From the NCBI RefSeq assembly GCF_902706095.1, contig NZ_CACSJP010000007.1, positions 62,001 through 126,000 on the forward strand: a stretch of DNA of 64,000 nucleotides, written 5' to 3'. Position 1 is the first letter of the stretch. Every line of letters begins with the position of its first letter. Shown here piece after piece: positions 18,546 to 26,987 of this stretch. The notes below the pieces were generated by a model. It saw only the letters and a program-made list of their open reading frames with translations. It had not been told where the DNA came from and made no database searches. The translations under genes were made by a program, and so were the position numbers. The stretch is from Rhizobium sp. 18065 (GTDB taxonomy: Bacteria; Pseudomonadota; Alphaproteobacteria; Rhizobiales; Rhizobiaceae).

Positions 18546-20098
18546 TCGGCCGCCTCCACCAGCGGTGCCGGCGCAAAATCAGCGGGGAAATGCTTCATGG
18601 CGCTCAACACAGGATAGGGCGTGAAACCGCCGAGCGCGCAGAGCGAACCGAATTTCATCGTGTTGCAGAGATCGGTGAGCAATTCCCGATTCTTCTCGGG
18701 TTCGATGCCCTGGGCAATCCTGTCGGCTGTCTCGACGCCACGCGTCGAGCCGATGCGGCAGGGTGTGCATTTGCCGCAGCTTTCGATGGCACAGAATTCC
18801 ATGGCGAACCGCGCCTGTTTCAGCATGTCGGCCGTATCGTCGAAGACGACGATGCCGGCATGCCCGATCAACCCGTCACGCGCGGCGAAGGACTCGTAGT
18901 CGAAAACCGTATCGAACAGTGCCCGCGGGAAATAGGCGCCGAGCGGCCCGCCGACCTGCACCGCCTTGACCGGCCGGCCGGACAATGTTCCGCCGCCGAT
19001 CTCGTCGATAAGCTGGCCAAGCGTCAGGCCGAATGCCGTCTCGTACAGGCCGCCATACTTGACGTTGCCAGCGATCTGGATCGGGATCGTGCCATGCGAA
19101 CGACCAATGCCGAAGTCGCGGTAGAACTGCGCACCCCTGTCCATGATCACCGGAATGGAGGCAAGCGACATGACGTTGTTGACGACGGTCGGCTTGCCGA
19201 ACAGGCCCTGAAGCGCCGGCAGCGGCGGCTTGGCGCGCACGATACCGCGCTTGCCTTCCAGACTGTTGAGCAGCGAGGTTTCCTCGCCGCACACATAGGC
19301 ACCGGCTCCTTCGCGCACTTCCATGTCGAAAGCGTAAGGCGAACCCAACACGGACGCCCCGAGAATGCCGGCGCGGCGGGCGATCTCGATCGCCTCGTTC
19401 ATCATTGCAATCGCATAGGGATATTCCGACCGGGTATAGACATAACCCTTGGTCGCACCGGTGGCGATGCCGGCGATGGCCATGCCTTCGATCAGCACGA
19501 AGGGATCGCCCTCCATGATCATCCGGTCGGCAAACGTACCGCTATCGCCCTCGTCGGCGTTGCAGACGATATATTTCTGGTCGGCCCTGGCATCGGCAAC
19601 CGTCTTCCACTTGATGCCGGTGGGGAAACCCGCCCCGCCGCGACCGCGAAGGCCGCTATGAGTCACCTGACTGACAATCTCCGCAGGCGGTAGCGCAATC
19701 GCCTTTTCGAGGCCCTTCAGACCCTGATAGCGGCGATAATCATCCAGCGACAAAGGGTCGGTCACGCCACAGCGCGAGAATGTAAGTCGTGTCTGACTCT
19801 TGAGGAACGGAATTTCCTTCGTTTCGCCGTGACAGAGCGCATGCGCGCCACCATTGAGAAACCCGGCATCGAACAGGGCTGGCACATCCGAAGGCGTAAC
19901 CGGGCCATAGGCGATACGGCCGGCTTCCGTGCGAACCTCGACCAGAACTTCAAGCCAGAGCATGCCGCGCGAGCCATTGCGAACGATCGCAACGTCGAGA
20001 CCGCGGGCCGCAGCTTCCCGCTCGATCGCTGCGGCAACCCTGTTGGCGCCAACGGCAAGAGCGGCTGAATCACGAGGAACAAAAACGGTGACGCTCAT
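18542..20098 (-). CDS. fdsB: Formate dehydrogenase beta (FMN, NADH-binding) subunit
   Basis: 518-residue NuoF-like subunit carrying FMN and the NAD site. It has GLRGRGGAGFPTG (about 149-161), YVCGEETSLLNSLEG, and the C-terminal [4Fe-4S] motif ESCGKCTPCRIG. An N-terminal thioredoxin-like extension of about 110 residues is present, as in FdsB/HoxF-type proteins. It reduces NAD+ with electrons from FdsA. ATG 20098 overlaps the fdsG stop (ATGA). A longer in-frame reading to 20311 lies inside fdsG and was rejected. Confidence 0.94.
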   Translation of the reverse strand: MSVTVFVPRDSAALAVGANRVAAAIEREAAARGLDVAIVRNGSRGMLWLEVLVEVRTEAGRIAYGPVTPSDVPALFDAGFLNGGAHALCHGETKEIPFLKSQTRLTFSRCGVTDPLSLDDYRRYQGLKGLEKAIALPPAEIVSQVTHSGLRGRGGAGFPTGIKWKTVADARADQKYIVCNADEGDSGTFADRMIMEGDPFVLIEGMAIAGIATGATKGYVYTRSEYPYAIAMMNEAIEIARRAGILGASVLGSPYAFDMEVREGAGAYVCGEETSLLNSLEGKRGIVRAKPPLPALQGLFGKPTVVNNVMSLASIPVIMDRGAQFYRDFGIGRSHGTIPIQIAGNVKYGGLYETAFGLTLGQLIDEIGGGTLSGRPVKAVQVGGPLGAYFPRALFDTVFDYESFAARDGLIGHAGIVVFDDTADMLKQARFAMEFCAIESCGKCTPCRIGSTRGVETADRIAQGIEPEKNRELLTDLCNTMKFGSLCALGGFTPYPVLSAMKHFPADFAPAPLVEAAE

Positions 20099-20574
20099 CG
20101 GCGTGCCTCCGCAACGATGTCGGTCAGACAGTGTTCGTCGAGCCTGGCATAGAGTTCGTCGTCCAGCATGGCGGCCGGTGCCTGGGCACAGAGCCCGAGA
20201 CAGAACACCGGCTCGACGGTGATCGCACCATCGGCGGTGGTGCCGTGCCAGTCGATACCCAGCCGCGACAGCAGTGTTTCCGCAAGAGGCTCGCCACCCA
20301 TCGACTGGCAAGCCTCGGCGCGACAGAGTTTCAGAACATGCCGACCGGAGGGATGGTCGCGAAAATCGTGATAGAAGGTGATCACGCCATGCACTTCCGC
20401 ACGCGACAGATTCAACGCCGTGGCGATGATCTGCTTGGCACTTTCCGGAACAAAGCCGAATGCGGCCTGGATCTCATGCAGGATCGGCAGCATCGGGCCT
20501 TCCAGATGCTTCAAGTCCTCAATGATCGCGGAGATGCGGGTTGCCTCATCCTCGGCAATCGCCCGAATATTCAT
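20095..20574 (-). CDS. fdsG: Formate dehydrogenase gamma ([2Fe-2S]) subunit
   Basis: 159-residue NuoE-like subunit with a thioredoxin-fold [2Fe-2S] site: Cys84, 89, 125 and 129 in CRAEAC and CLGLC. It forms the diaphorase unit with FdsB. Start ATG 20574 has GGGAGGA 7 nt upstream; an alternative upstream ATG at 20598 has no such site. First gene of the operon fdsG-fdsB-DUF4287-fdsA-fdhD-fdsD. The promoter is expected in the 132 bp before it. Confidence 0.93.
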   Translation of the reverse strand: MNIRAIAEDEATRISAIIEDLKHLEGPMLPILHEIQAAFGFVPESAKQIIATALNLSRAEVHGVITFYHDFRDHPSGRHVLKLCRAEACQSMGGEPLAETLLSRLGIDWHGTTADGAITVEPVFCLGLCAQAPAAMLDDELYARLDEHCLTDIVAEARR

Positions 20575-20706
20575 GTGCCAGTCCTCCCAAACCGACAAGC
20601 CGTCCAGATCTAAATGCGCCGGGCTTGCCGCCTCGAATTGTGCTTGAAGCCTCCCGCAGCGAAATCGCTCGCGTTGCTTTATGTGAGGATGACCGTGTTG
20701 CGCGGA

Positions 20707-21642
20707 TCAGGTCAATGCAGCTGTTTCGTCGCTTGATAGAAAAAATCTATCAAAGGCCTGCGCGGCGACCAGCATGCGGGCTTCATGCAGCAGTCCCGAC
20801 ACCAGCGGCGTATGCGGCTCGCGATGCGTCGCGACGAGCCCGACCAGATGTTGTGCATCCGGATCGGTGATCGGGATCATCCGGATCGCCTCGGTGAAAC
20901 CGAAGGATTCGGCCACGTTGCGCGGCATGATCGAAGCCCATTTTCCGGTGCGGATATGGGAGAAAAGCACGATCATCGAATTGGATTCGAGCGTCGGCTT
21001 CGGGGTAACCCCCGCCTCGGCCATATGCTGGTTGATGATCCGGCGATTCTGCATGTCCGCGGTCAGCAGACAGAGCCGAAGGTCGGCCACTTCGCTCCAG
21101 GACACGGAATCGCGAGCGGCGAGCGGCGTTCCAGCAGCGGTAATCAGGTGATAACGCTCGGAGTAAAGCGGCACGCTCGTGACCCGCCCCAGCGGCTCAT
21201 TGTCGAGATAGGTAATGCCCGCATCGATCTCGAGATTTTCAAGCAGGCTCAGCACCTGCAGCGAGGTGCGCGACAGGACGGAAAACGTCACATTCGGATG
21301 GCGCTGCTGAAACGGTTCCGTCAGCCGCTGAACCATCGCCAGAGCCGTCGGAATGACCGCCAGCCGGATATGCCCGGCAAGGCCATGGCGGGTGGCCCGC
21401 ATTTCTTCGCGCAAGGTGCGCGCGTCGCCGACAATCCGCCGCGCCCATTCGAGCACCCGCTGCCCCTCCGGCGTCAGGCCCTGATAACGCGAGCCGCGCT
21501 GGACCAGCATCACGCCGAGTTGATCCTCAAGCTGGCGGATCGCCGCCGACAGCGTCGGTTGTGTCACGCCGCATTCTTCGGCCGCTCTTCCGAAATGCTG
21601 CTCGCGGGCAAGCGCAATGAAGAATTCAAGCTTGTCGATCAC
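20707..21642 (-). CDS. LysR-family regulator upstream of the formate dehydrogenase operon
   Basis: 311-residue LysR regulator. The N-terminal HTH (FGRAAEECGVTQPTLSAAIRQLE, in parts, about residues 16-40) precedes the periplasmic-binding-like effector domain (about 90-300). The gene is on the same strand and immediately upstream of fdsG, 132 bp away. LysR genes next to fds operons usually act as their regulator, so formate- or one-carbon-responsive control of fds is likely but not proven. Confidence 0.88.
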   Translation of the reverse strand: MIDKLEFFIALAREQHFGRAAEECGVTQPTLSAAIRQLEDQLGVMLVQRGSRYQGLTPEGQRVLEWARRIVGDARTLREEMRATRHGLAGHIRLAVIPTALAMVQRLTEPFQQRHPNVTFSVLSRTSLQVLSLLENLEIDAGITYLDNEPLGRVTSVPLYSERYHLITAAGTPLAARDSVSWSEVADLRLCLLTADMQNRRIINQHMAEAGVTPKPTLESNSMIVLFSHIRTGKWASIMPRNVAESFGFTEAIRMIPITDPDAQHLVGLVATHREPHTPLVSGLLHEARMLVAAQAFDRFFLSSDETAALT

Positions 21643-21675
21643 GGCCAGCCCCCATCAGATTTCCATGCCGTGCGC

Positions 21676-22053
21676 TCACGCGATGTCGGCCGCATCGCCA
21701 GCGGCCCCAACCGGAACCGAACCAGGGCCTGGTTCGCAATACATCTTGTAGAGAACGGAGATCAACTCGTTGAGCTGCGGGTCTGCGATGCGATAGTAGA
21801 TCTGGCGCCCGTCACGGCGTGTCTCGAGGATCTTGTCGGCGCGAAGCCGGGCAAGCTGCTGCGAGACCACGGCTTGCTGAAGCCCGAGAAGTTTTTCGAT
21901 TTCGCTGACGGTCTTTTCCTCGCGGCTGACCATGCAAAGGATCAGCAGGCGGGTCTCGTGTGACAAGGCCTTGAGCAGGCCACTCGCTGCGCGCGCCTTC
22001 GACCTGAAGTCGGCCAGTTCACCGCCCCCGACAACCTGTGCATCCATCTTCAT
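21676..22053 (-). CDS. ArsR-family regulator with SqrR/BigR-like cysteine pair
   Basis: 125-residue winged-helix ArsR/SmtB repressor. The HTH is VSEIEKLLGLQQAVVSQQLA with wing REGxxIYY-like RRDGRQIYYRI. It lacks metal-site motifs such as CVC but has exactly two cysteines, Cys40 (LILCMV) and Cys106 (KMYCEPG). These are 66 residues apart, the same spacing as the Cys41/Cys107 pair of SqrR and Cys42/Cys108 of BigR, which sense (poly)sulfide by forming a di- or polysulfide link. No sulfide-oxidation gene is adjacent. It lies 33 bp upstream of the LysR gene on the same strand and may be cotranscribed with it. Confidence 0.87.
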   Translation of the reverse strand: MKMDAQVVGGGELADFRSKARAASGLLKALSHETRLLILCMVSREEKTVSEIEKLLGLQQAVVSQQLARLRADKILETRRDGRQIYYRIADPQLNELISVLYKMYCEPGPGSVPVGAAGDAADIA

Positions 22054-22153
22054 GCTCGTCCAAACATTAAAAAATCACTATAGGGCAAATGCTGGCGGAT
22101 CAAAACCGGATGCCTGCCAGAAGGCAAATGCTTCGTGACAGAAGCCAGCCCAA

Positions 22154-23086
22154 CTATAGCCGAACCGAATCCGCCAGCGCCTTCAGGAGCGACGCACTGC
22201 GGTTCAACGCGCCATATTCCTGTTCGTCGAGATCCGGGAACAGATCGGTGATCACGCCCGCAGCCCCGATGACGCGCGGGATCGAAAGGGCCACGTCGCG
22301 AATGCCGGTCACCTCCGGTGTGACGATCGAAACCGACAGCACATCACGGTGATCCTGCGCGATCGCCTTGACGATCCGGGCCAGTCCCGCACCGATACCA
22401 TAATAGGTCGAACCCTTGCCGTTGATGATCTTGTAGGCAGCATTGCGCACGCCATCGTCTATCGAATCCCGAACTGCCTCCGTCAGGGGGTGATCGACCT
22501 GCTCGGCAAACGAATGAAGCGATATGGAGCCAGCCCTTGCGCTCGACCAGGCCAGCACTTCGCTGTCGCCGTGTTCGCCCAGCACATAGGCATGCACCGA
22601 TTGCGGCGAAATGCCGAGATGCCGGCCGATCAGGCTGCGAAAGCGCGCCGTATCGAGGATCGTGCCTGAGCCGATGATGCGCTGTGGGGCAAGCCCGGAA
22701 ATGCGCGTGGTGATCTGCGTCATGATATCGACGGGGTTGGACGCGATCAAAAGGATCGCCTCGGGCACCACCGGCAGGACCTCGCTCAACACGGCGCGAA
22801 ACACGGCGGCGTTGCGCTCCAGCAGTTCCAGACGGGTCTCGCCCGGCTTCTGGCTGACACCGGCCGCAAGAATAACGACGCCCGCACCCTCCAGATCCTT
22901 GTAGCCTCCGGCATTCACCGTCGTCGACGACATGAACGGGACGGCATGCGAGATATCCTCCGCCTGGGCGAGCGCCAGCGCCGCGTTCTGATCGATCAGC
23001 ACGATATCGCTGGCAATGCCCATCAGCGCCAAGGCATAACCTGCCGAACTGCCGACCATGCCCGCACCCACGATCCCGACTTTCAT
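22154..23086 (-). CDS. ldh: L-lactate dehydrogenase
   Basis: 310-residue NAD-dependent L-lactate/malate dehydrogenase family enzyme. The Rossmann motif GIVGAGMVGSS, the catalytic GEHGDSE histidine and the specificity loop GVSQKPGETRLELL are present. Gln rather than Arg in that loop is the mark of lactate over malate dehydrogenase. It interconverts pyruvate and L-lactate, or a related 2-oxo/2-hydroxy acid. Divergent from the LysR gene at 23275, which may control it along with the plus-strand catabolic genes. Confidence 0.9.
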   Translation of the reverse strand: MKVGIVGAGMVGSSAGYALALMGIASDIVLIDQNAALALAQAEDISHAVPFMSSTTVNAGGYKDLEGAGVVILAAGVSQKPGETRLELLERNAAVFRAVLSEVLPVVPEAILLIASNPVDIMTQITTRISGLAPQRIIGSGTILDTARFRSLIGRHLGISPQSVHAYVLGEHGDSEVLAWSSARAGSISLHSFAEQVDHPLTEAVRDSIDDGVRNAAYKIINGKGSTYYGIGAGLARIVKAIAQDHRDVLSVSIVTPEVTGIRDVALSIPRVIGAAGVITDLFPDLDEQEYGALNRSASLLKALADSVRL

Positions 23087-23274
23087 GCCCTGTCCTCCCC
23101 TGGTTGCCGAACGACAACATGGCGACTATCTCACCGACCGGCTGATGCATACAATCGCATTCCGCAAACTGGCTATGAAAAATGCCATTATAGAAACAGA
23201 GTGACGGCATCACCCCGTCTCTGCTTATATGGCCGCCACGAAGCCGTTCTTGACGGCAAGAGACAGGTAAGATC
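23087..23274. promoter_or_regulatory. Divergent promoter region ldh / lysR
   Basis: 188 bp between divergent genes, the usual location of LysR-type operators and autoregulation. It is A+T-richer than its flanks (for example around 23150-23210). No unambiguous T-N11-A palindrome could be fixed by eye. Confidence 0.4.
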
Positions 23275-24171
23275 ATGCGAAAATTGCCGGCGCTTTCGGC
23301 CATGAAAGTGTTCGAGGTGGTCGGGCAAACCCGCAGCTTTACCCGCGCTGCGGACCGGCTGAACCTGACCCAGAGCGCCGTCAGCCGCCAGGTCCGCAAT
23401 CTCGAGGAGCAGCTTGGCGAAACCCTGGTGATCCGCAAGCACCATCACCTTGAGCTGACACCGTCCGGCGTCGAGCTTCTGGCGACCCTGCAGCAGGCCT
23501 TCCACAATGTCGAACTGGCCGTGCGCGGCATCATGGAAAAGAGCAACCAGCGCCGTTTGCGTATCAACGTGCCGCCGACCTTTGCCAAGCGCTGGCTGAT
23601 GCCGAGACTGGCCAGCCTGCGGGCTTTCATGCCCGATATCGAGATCAGCATCACCACCGAGCTAAAAGACAGCCTGGCAGAGCGCAGCATTCTCGATTGC
23701 GCCATCCGCTTCGGCGACGGCGAATGGCCGATGCTGAAATCGCAACTGCTGATGACGGAGCGCCACATCGCCGTCTGCGCGCCGCATCTGCTGCGCTCAA
23801 AGCAAGCCGGCCAGCCGATCGATCTGTCCGACCTGACATTTCTGCACGTTCTGGCCTCGGCCGACCAGCGTTACCTGACCTGGCAGCGCTGGCTGGATGC
23901 GGCCGATCTCAGCCATACCAACACCCGCGGCGGACTGGAATTCGACCTGCTCGACATGGCCGTTGAGGCCGCATGCAACGGCCTCGGCGTTGCCGTCGCA
24001 GACCGTTTCATGGTGGCGTCGCTGATCCGGGCTGGCCAGCTGACACAGGTCATGGATGTAGAGGTCGAGGGTCATGAATCCTACTGGCTGGTCACACGCG
24101 CCGAGCAACCCGAGAGCGCCAATGCGTCGGCATTCCGCCAATGGTTGACGACAGAGCTGGGCACGGATTGA
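23275..24171 (+). CDS. GcvA-like LysR-family regulator
   Basis: 298-residue LysR regulator. The HTH segment SFTRAADRLNLTQSAVSRQV (about 22-41) and the motif LPALSAMKVFEVV are characteristic of the GcvA subgroup, followed by an effector domain with PPTFAKRWLMPRL. It stands between ldh (divergent) and the aldehyde dehydrogenase-enolase-GMC genes (same strand, 97 bp downstream). It is therefore the obvious candidate to regulate both sides. Confidence 0.9.
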   Translation: MRKLPALSAMKVFEVVGQTRSFTRAADRLNLTQSAVSRQVRNLEEQLGETLVIRKHHHLELTPSGVELLATLQQAFHNVELAVRGIMEKSNQRRLRINVPPTFAKRWLMPRLASLRAFMPDIEISITTELKDSLAERSILDCAIRFGDGEWPMLKSQLLMTERHIAVCAPHLLRSKQAGQPIDLSDLTFLHVLASADQRYLTWQRWLDAADLSHTNTRGGLEFDLLDMAVEAACNGLGVAVADRFMVASLIRAGQLTQVMDVEVEGHESYWLVTRAEQPESANASAFRQWLTTELGTD

Positions 24172-24268
24172 AACATTCCTTTTTGGAATGATCGGCCCGA
24201 AAATAACTCGCTTGCGAAGCCGGCATCTGCGGCCCCTACTTGGGCGGATTTTTCCGCAGGAGATGGCC

Positions 24269-25693
24269 ATGACCGAGTATCGCAATTTCATTGGCGGCCG
24301 TTTCGTCGAGCTGGAAAGCCGCGCCGCAATCGAGGTACGTAACCCTGCGGACGGCGCCGTTTTTGCATCGGTTCCCGCCGCAACCGAAGCCGATGTCATC
24401 GCGGCCGTCACCCATGCAGCCGAGGCACAGAAAAGCTGGGGCAAGCTGCCTGCCATCGAGCGTGGCAATGCATTGCGCCGCCTGGCGGATGCAATCGAGC
24501 GCAACGCCGGCAAGATCGGCGAGGCGCTTGCCCGCGAGAGCGGCAAAAGCCTGGCGGATGCGACAGCCGAAGCCATCTACGGCGTCGAGCTGATGCGCTA
24601 TCATGCCGAATGGGCCCGCCGGATCGAAGGCGAAGTGATCGAGAGCGACACGCCGGACGAGACGCTGATGCTGAAGCGTGCGCCGATCGGCGTGGTCGCC
24701 TGTCTCGTCCCGTTCAATTTCCCGATCTACACGCTCGTGCGCAAGATTGCCCCGGCCCTGATCACCGGCAATGCGGTGGTCGTACGCCCGAGCAACAATA
24801 CCCCCACATCTGCCTTCGTTTTTGCCGAGGCTCTGCTCGAAGCCGAATTGCCGACCGGCCTCGTCAACATCATGACCATGAGCCATGACGTTGCAGAAGT
24901 GATGTGCACGCGGCCACAGGTCGGCATGATCACGCTGACGGGCAGCGTTGTCGCCGGCCAGACCGTGTTGAAATATTGCAAGACCAACATCGCCAAGCCA
25001 TCGCTGGAACTCGGCGGCAAGACACCTGTCATCGTCGAGCCCGACGCCGATCTGGATGCGGTGACCCGCATGGTGATGTCGGCCAAGACCGCCCATTGTG
25101 GCCAGGTCTGCACCTCGGTCGAGCGTCTCTATGTGCATCAATCGGTGCACGACGACCTGCTTGTCAGATTACGCACCGCCTTCCACGACCGTCGCTATGG
25201 CGATCGCGGCAAAAGCCCGGATGCGATGGGACCGCTGGCCAATGCAGCTACACGTCTTCGAATTCACCACATGGTCGAACGTGCAAGAGCAGACGGCGCA
25301 ATCATCGAGACCGGAGGCTTTGTGCCCGCCGGTGAGGGCTATTTTTATCCGCCAACCCTGCTCTCCCATTGCCGCCATGACATGGAAATCGTCCGCGAGG
25401 AGGTCTTCGGACCGGTTCTCGCCGTCATCCCTTATGACGAATTCGACGACGCACTTGCCATGGCCAGCGACCATCAGTTCGGCCTCGCCTCGGTGCTGTT
25501 TTCCGAAAACTATCGCAAGGTGATGAAGGCCGCGAACGAGATCGAGGCCGGCGAGCTCTACATCAACCGGTTCCCGGCCGATCCCTATCAGGGCTACCAC
25601 GCCGGCTGGAAGCGCTCCGGTCTCGGCGGCGACGACGGCAAGCATGGCATGCTGGAATTCACCCAGACACGCCTCGTGATCCTGAAACACTAG
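24269..25693 (+). CDS. Aldehyde dehydrogenase, AldA-like
   Basis: 474-residue NAD-dependent aldehyde dehydrogenase. The catalytic Cys lies in GQVCTSVERLYVH, the general-base Glu in LELGGKTPVIV, and CLVPFNFPIY forms part of the cofactor site. Closest in size and motif to the lactaldehyde/glycolaldehyde dehydrogenase (AldA) group, which yields lactate or glycolate. Start 24269 (MTEYRNF) is 7 nt after AGGAG; the ATG at 24263 abuts the ribosome site. First structural gene of the plus-strand cluster. The pairing with ldh across the LysR gene suggests a lactaldehyde-to-lactate-to-pyruvate route, which is inference. Confidence 0.88.
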   Translation: MTEYRNFIGGRFVELESRAAIEVRNPADGAVFASVPAATEADVIAAVTHAAEAQKSWGKLPAIERGNALRRLADAIERNAGKIGEALARESGKSLADATAEAIYGVELMRYHAEWARRIEGEVIESDTPDETLMLKRAPIGVVACLVPFNFPIYTLVRKIAPALITGNAVVVRPSNNTPTSAFVFAEALLEAELPTGLVNIMTMSHDVAEVMCTRPQVGMITLTGSVVAGQTVLKYCKTNIAKPSLELGGKTPVIVEPDADLDAVTRMVMSAKTAHCGQVCTSVERLYVHQSVHDDLLVRLRTAFHDRRYGDRGKSPDAMGPLANAATRLRIHHMVERARADGAIIETGGFVPAGEGYFYPPTLLSHCRHDMEIVREEVFGPVLAVIPYDEFDDALAMASDHQFGLASVLFSENYRKVMKAANEIEAGELYINRFPADPYQGYHAGWKRSGLGGDDGKHGMLEFTQTRLVILKH

Positions 25694-25760
25694 GCAAGCC
25701 CCGCTCGCACAGGTCCGCAATCACTGCACACTGCCAACATCCAAAGCCCGGGGAACACCC

Positions 25761-26978
25761 ATGAAAATCGCGTCGCTGAACACCTACGTCGTCGCCGTTC
25801 CGCCACCGCATGTCGGCGGCATGTACTGGATCTTCGTTGAACTGGAGACGGCCTGTGGCATCAAGGGCATCGGCGAGATCTACGCGACGTCATTCCACCC
25901 CTCCGCTCTGGTGCCGTTGATCGATGACGTCTTCCAGCGGTATCTGGAAGGCCATGACCCGCACCAGATCGAGCGTTTCTGGCGTGCCGCCTATTCGAGC
26001 GGCTTCACCCAGCGACCCGACCCGACAATGATGGGCATCGTCTCCGGTCTGGAAATCGCCTGCTGGGACATCATCGGCAAGGCGGCTGGTCGCCCGGTCG
26101 CCGATCTGCTCGGCGGCACAGTGCACGAAAAGCTGCGCGCCTATACCTATCTCTATCCTAAGAACGTGGCTGGCGACTACGACTATAACGACATCGACCT
26201 GGCAGCCGAGGAAGCTGTGCGCATGGTCGAGATGGGCTTTACCGCGCTGAAATTCGATCCCGCCGGTCCCTATACCAACTATTCCGGCCACCAGCTGTCG
26301 CTCGGCGTCATGGATCGCTGCGAGGAATTCTGCGCCCGGATCCGGCAAGCCGTCGGCAGCCGTGCCGATATCCTCTTTGGCACCCACGGCCAGATGGTAC
26401 CGTCTTCGGCAATCCGATTGGCAAAGCGGCTTGAGAAATACGACCCGCTGTGGTTCGAGGAACCGGTGCCACCCGGACAGGAAGCCGCCATGGCGGAAGT
26501 CGCCCGCGCCACCTCGATCCCGGTCTCGACCGGTGAACGGCTGACGACCAAATACGAATTCCAGCGCGTACTGCAACTGGGCGCCGCCTCCATTCTGCAG
26601 ATGAATGTCGCCCGCGTCGGCGGCCTGCTGGAGGCCAAGAAGATCGCCGGCATGGCCGAGTCCTTTTACGCGCAGATCGCACCGCATCTCTACAATGGTC
26701 CCGTCGGGGCGGCCGCCAGTATTCAGCTCTCTGCGGCAACGCCGAATTTCCTCATCCACGAAGCCATCATGGATTTCGGCGGTTTCCATGCCGAAGTGCT
26801 GAAGACGAAGCTGGCATTTGAAGACGGATACCTGATCCCGCCCCGCGAGCCAGGCCTCGGCATCGAACTCGACCTGGACGTGGTGAGGCAGCATTCACCC
26901 TATACCGGCGATCGCCTGCACCTGCAGATGGCCGCAGAGCCGGCCGACGTCAAAGCCTTCGCCCCGGCCAAGGGTTGA
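25761..26978 (+). CDS. Mandelate racemase/muconate lactonizing enzyme family (enolase superfamily) protein
   Basis: 405-residue enolase-superfamily enzyme, probably an acid-sugar dehydratase or related lyase. The N-terminal capping domain spans about 1-125 and the TIM barrel about 130-370. Visible active-site elements are LKFDP (Lys164, Asp166), FGTHGQ (207-211, His209), WFEEP (Glu233/234), STGER (Glu259) and PHLYNGP (His309). Galactonate-dehydratase-type relatives have an Asp metal ligand where Gly207 stands, so metal binding may differ. Substrate unknown. It lies 67 bp after the aldehyde dehydrogenase and 9 bp before the GMC oxidoreductase, in one operon. Confidence 0.87.
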   Translation: MKIASLNTYVVAVPPPHVGGMYWIFVELETACGIKGIGEIYATSFHPSALVPLIDDVFQRYLEGHDPHQIERFWRAAYSSGFTQRPDPTMMGIVSGLEIACWDIIGKAAGRPVADLLGGTVHEKLRAYTYLYPKNVAGDYDYNDIDLAAEEAVRMVEMGFTALKFDPAGPYTNYSGHQLSLGVMDRCEEFCARIRQAVGSRADILFGTHGQMVPSSAIRLAKRLEKYDPLWFEEPVPPGQEAAMAEVARATSIPVSTGERLTTKYEFQRVLQLGAASILQMNVARVGGLLEAKKIAGMAESFYAQIAPHLYNGPVGAAASIQLSAATPNFLIHEAIMDFGGFHAEVLKTKLAFEDGYLIPPREPGLGIELDLDVVRQHSPYTGDRLHLQMAAEPADVKAFAPAKG

Positions 26979-26987
26979 GCCACGATC

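Noticed and set aside
20099..20311. N-terminal extension of fdsB
   Set aside because: The extra residues lie within fdsG and resemble no FdsB; the ATGA-coupled start at 20098 fits.
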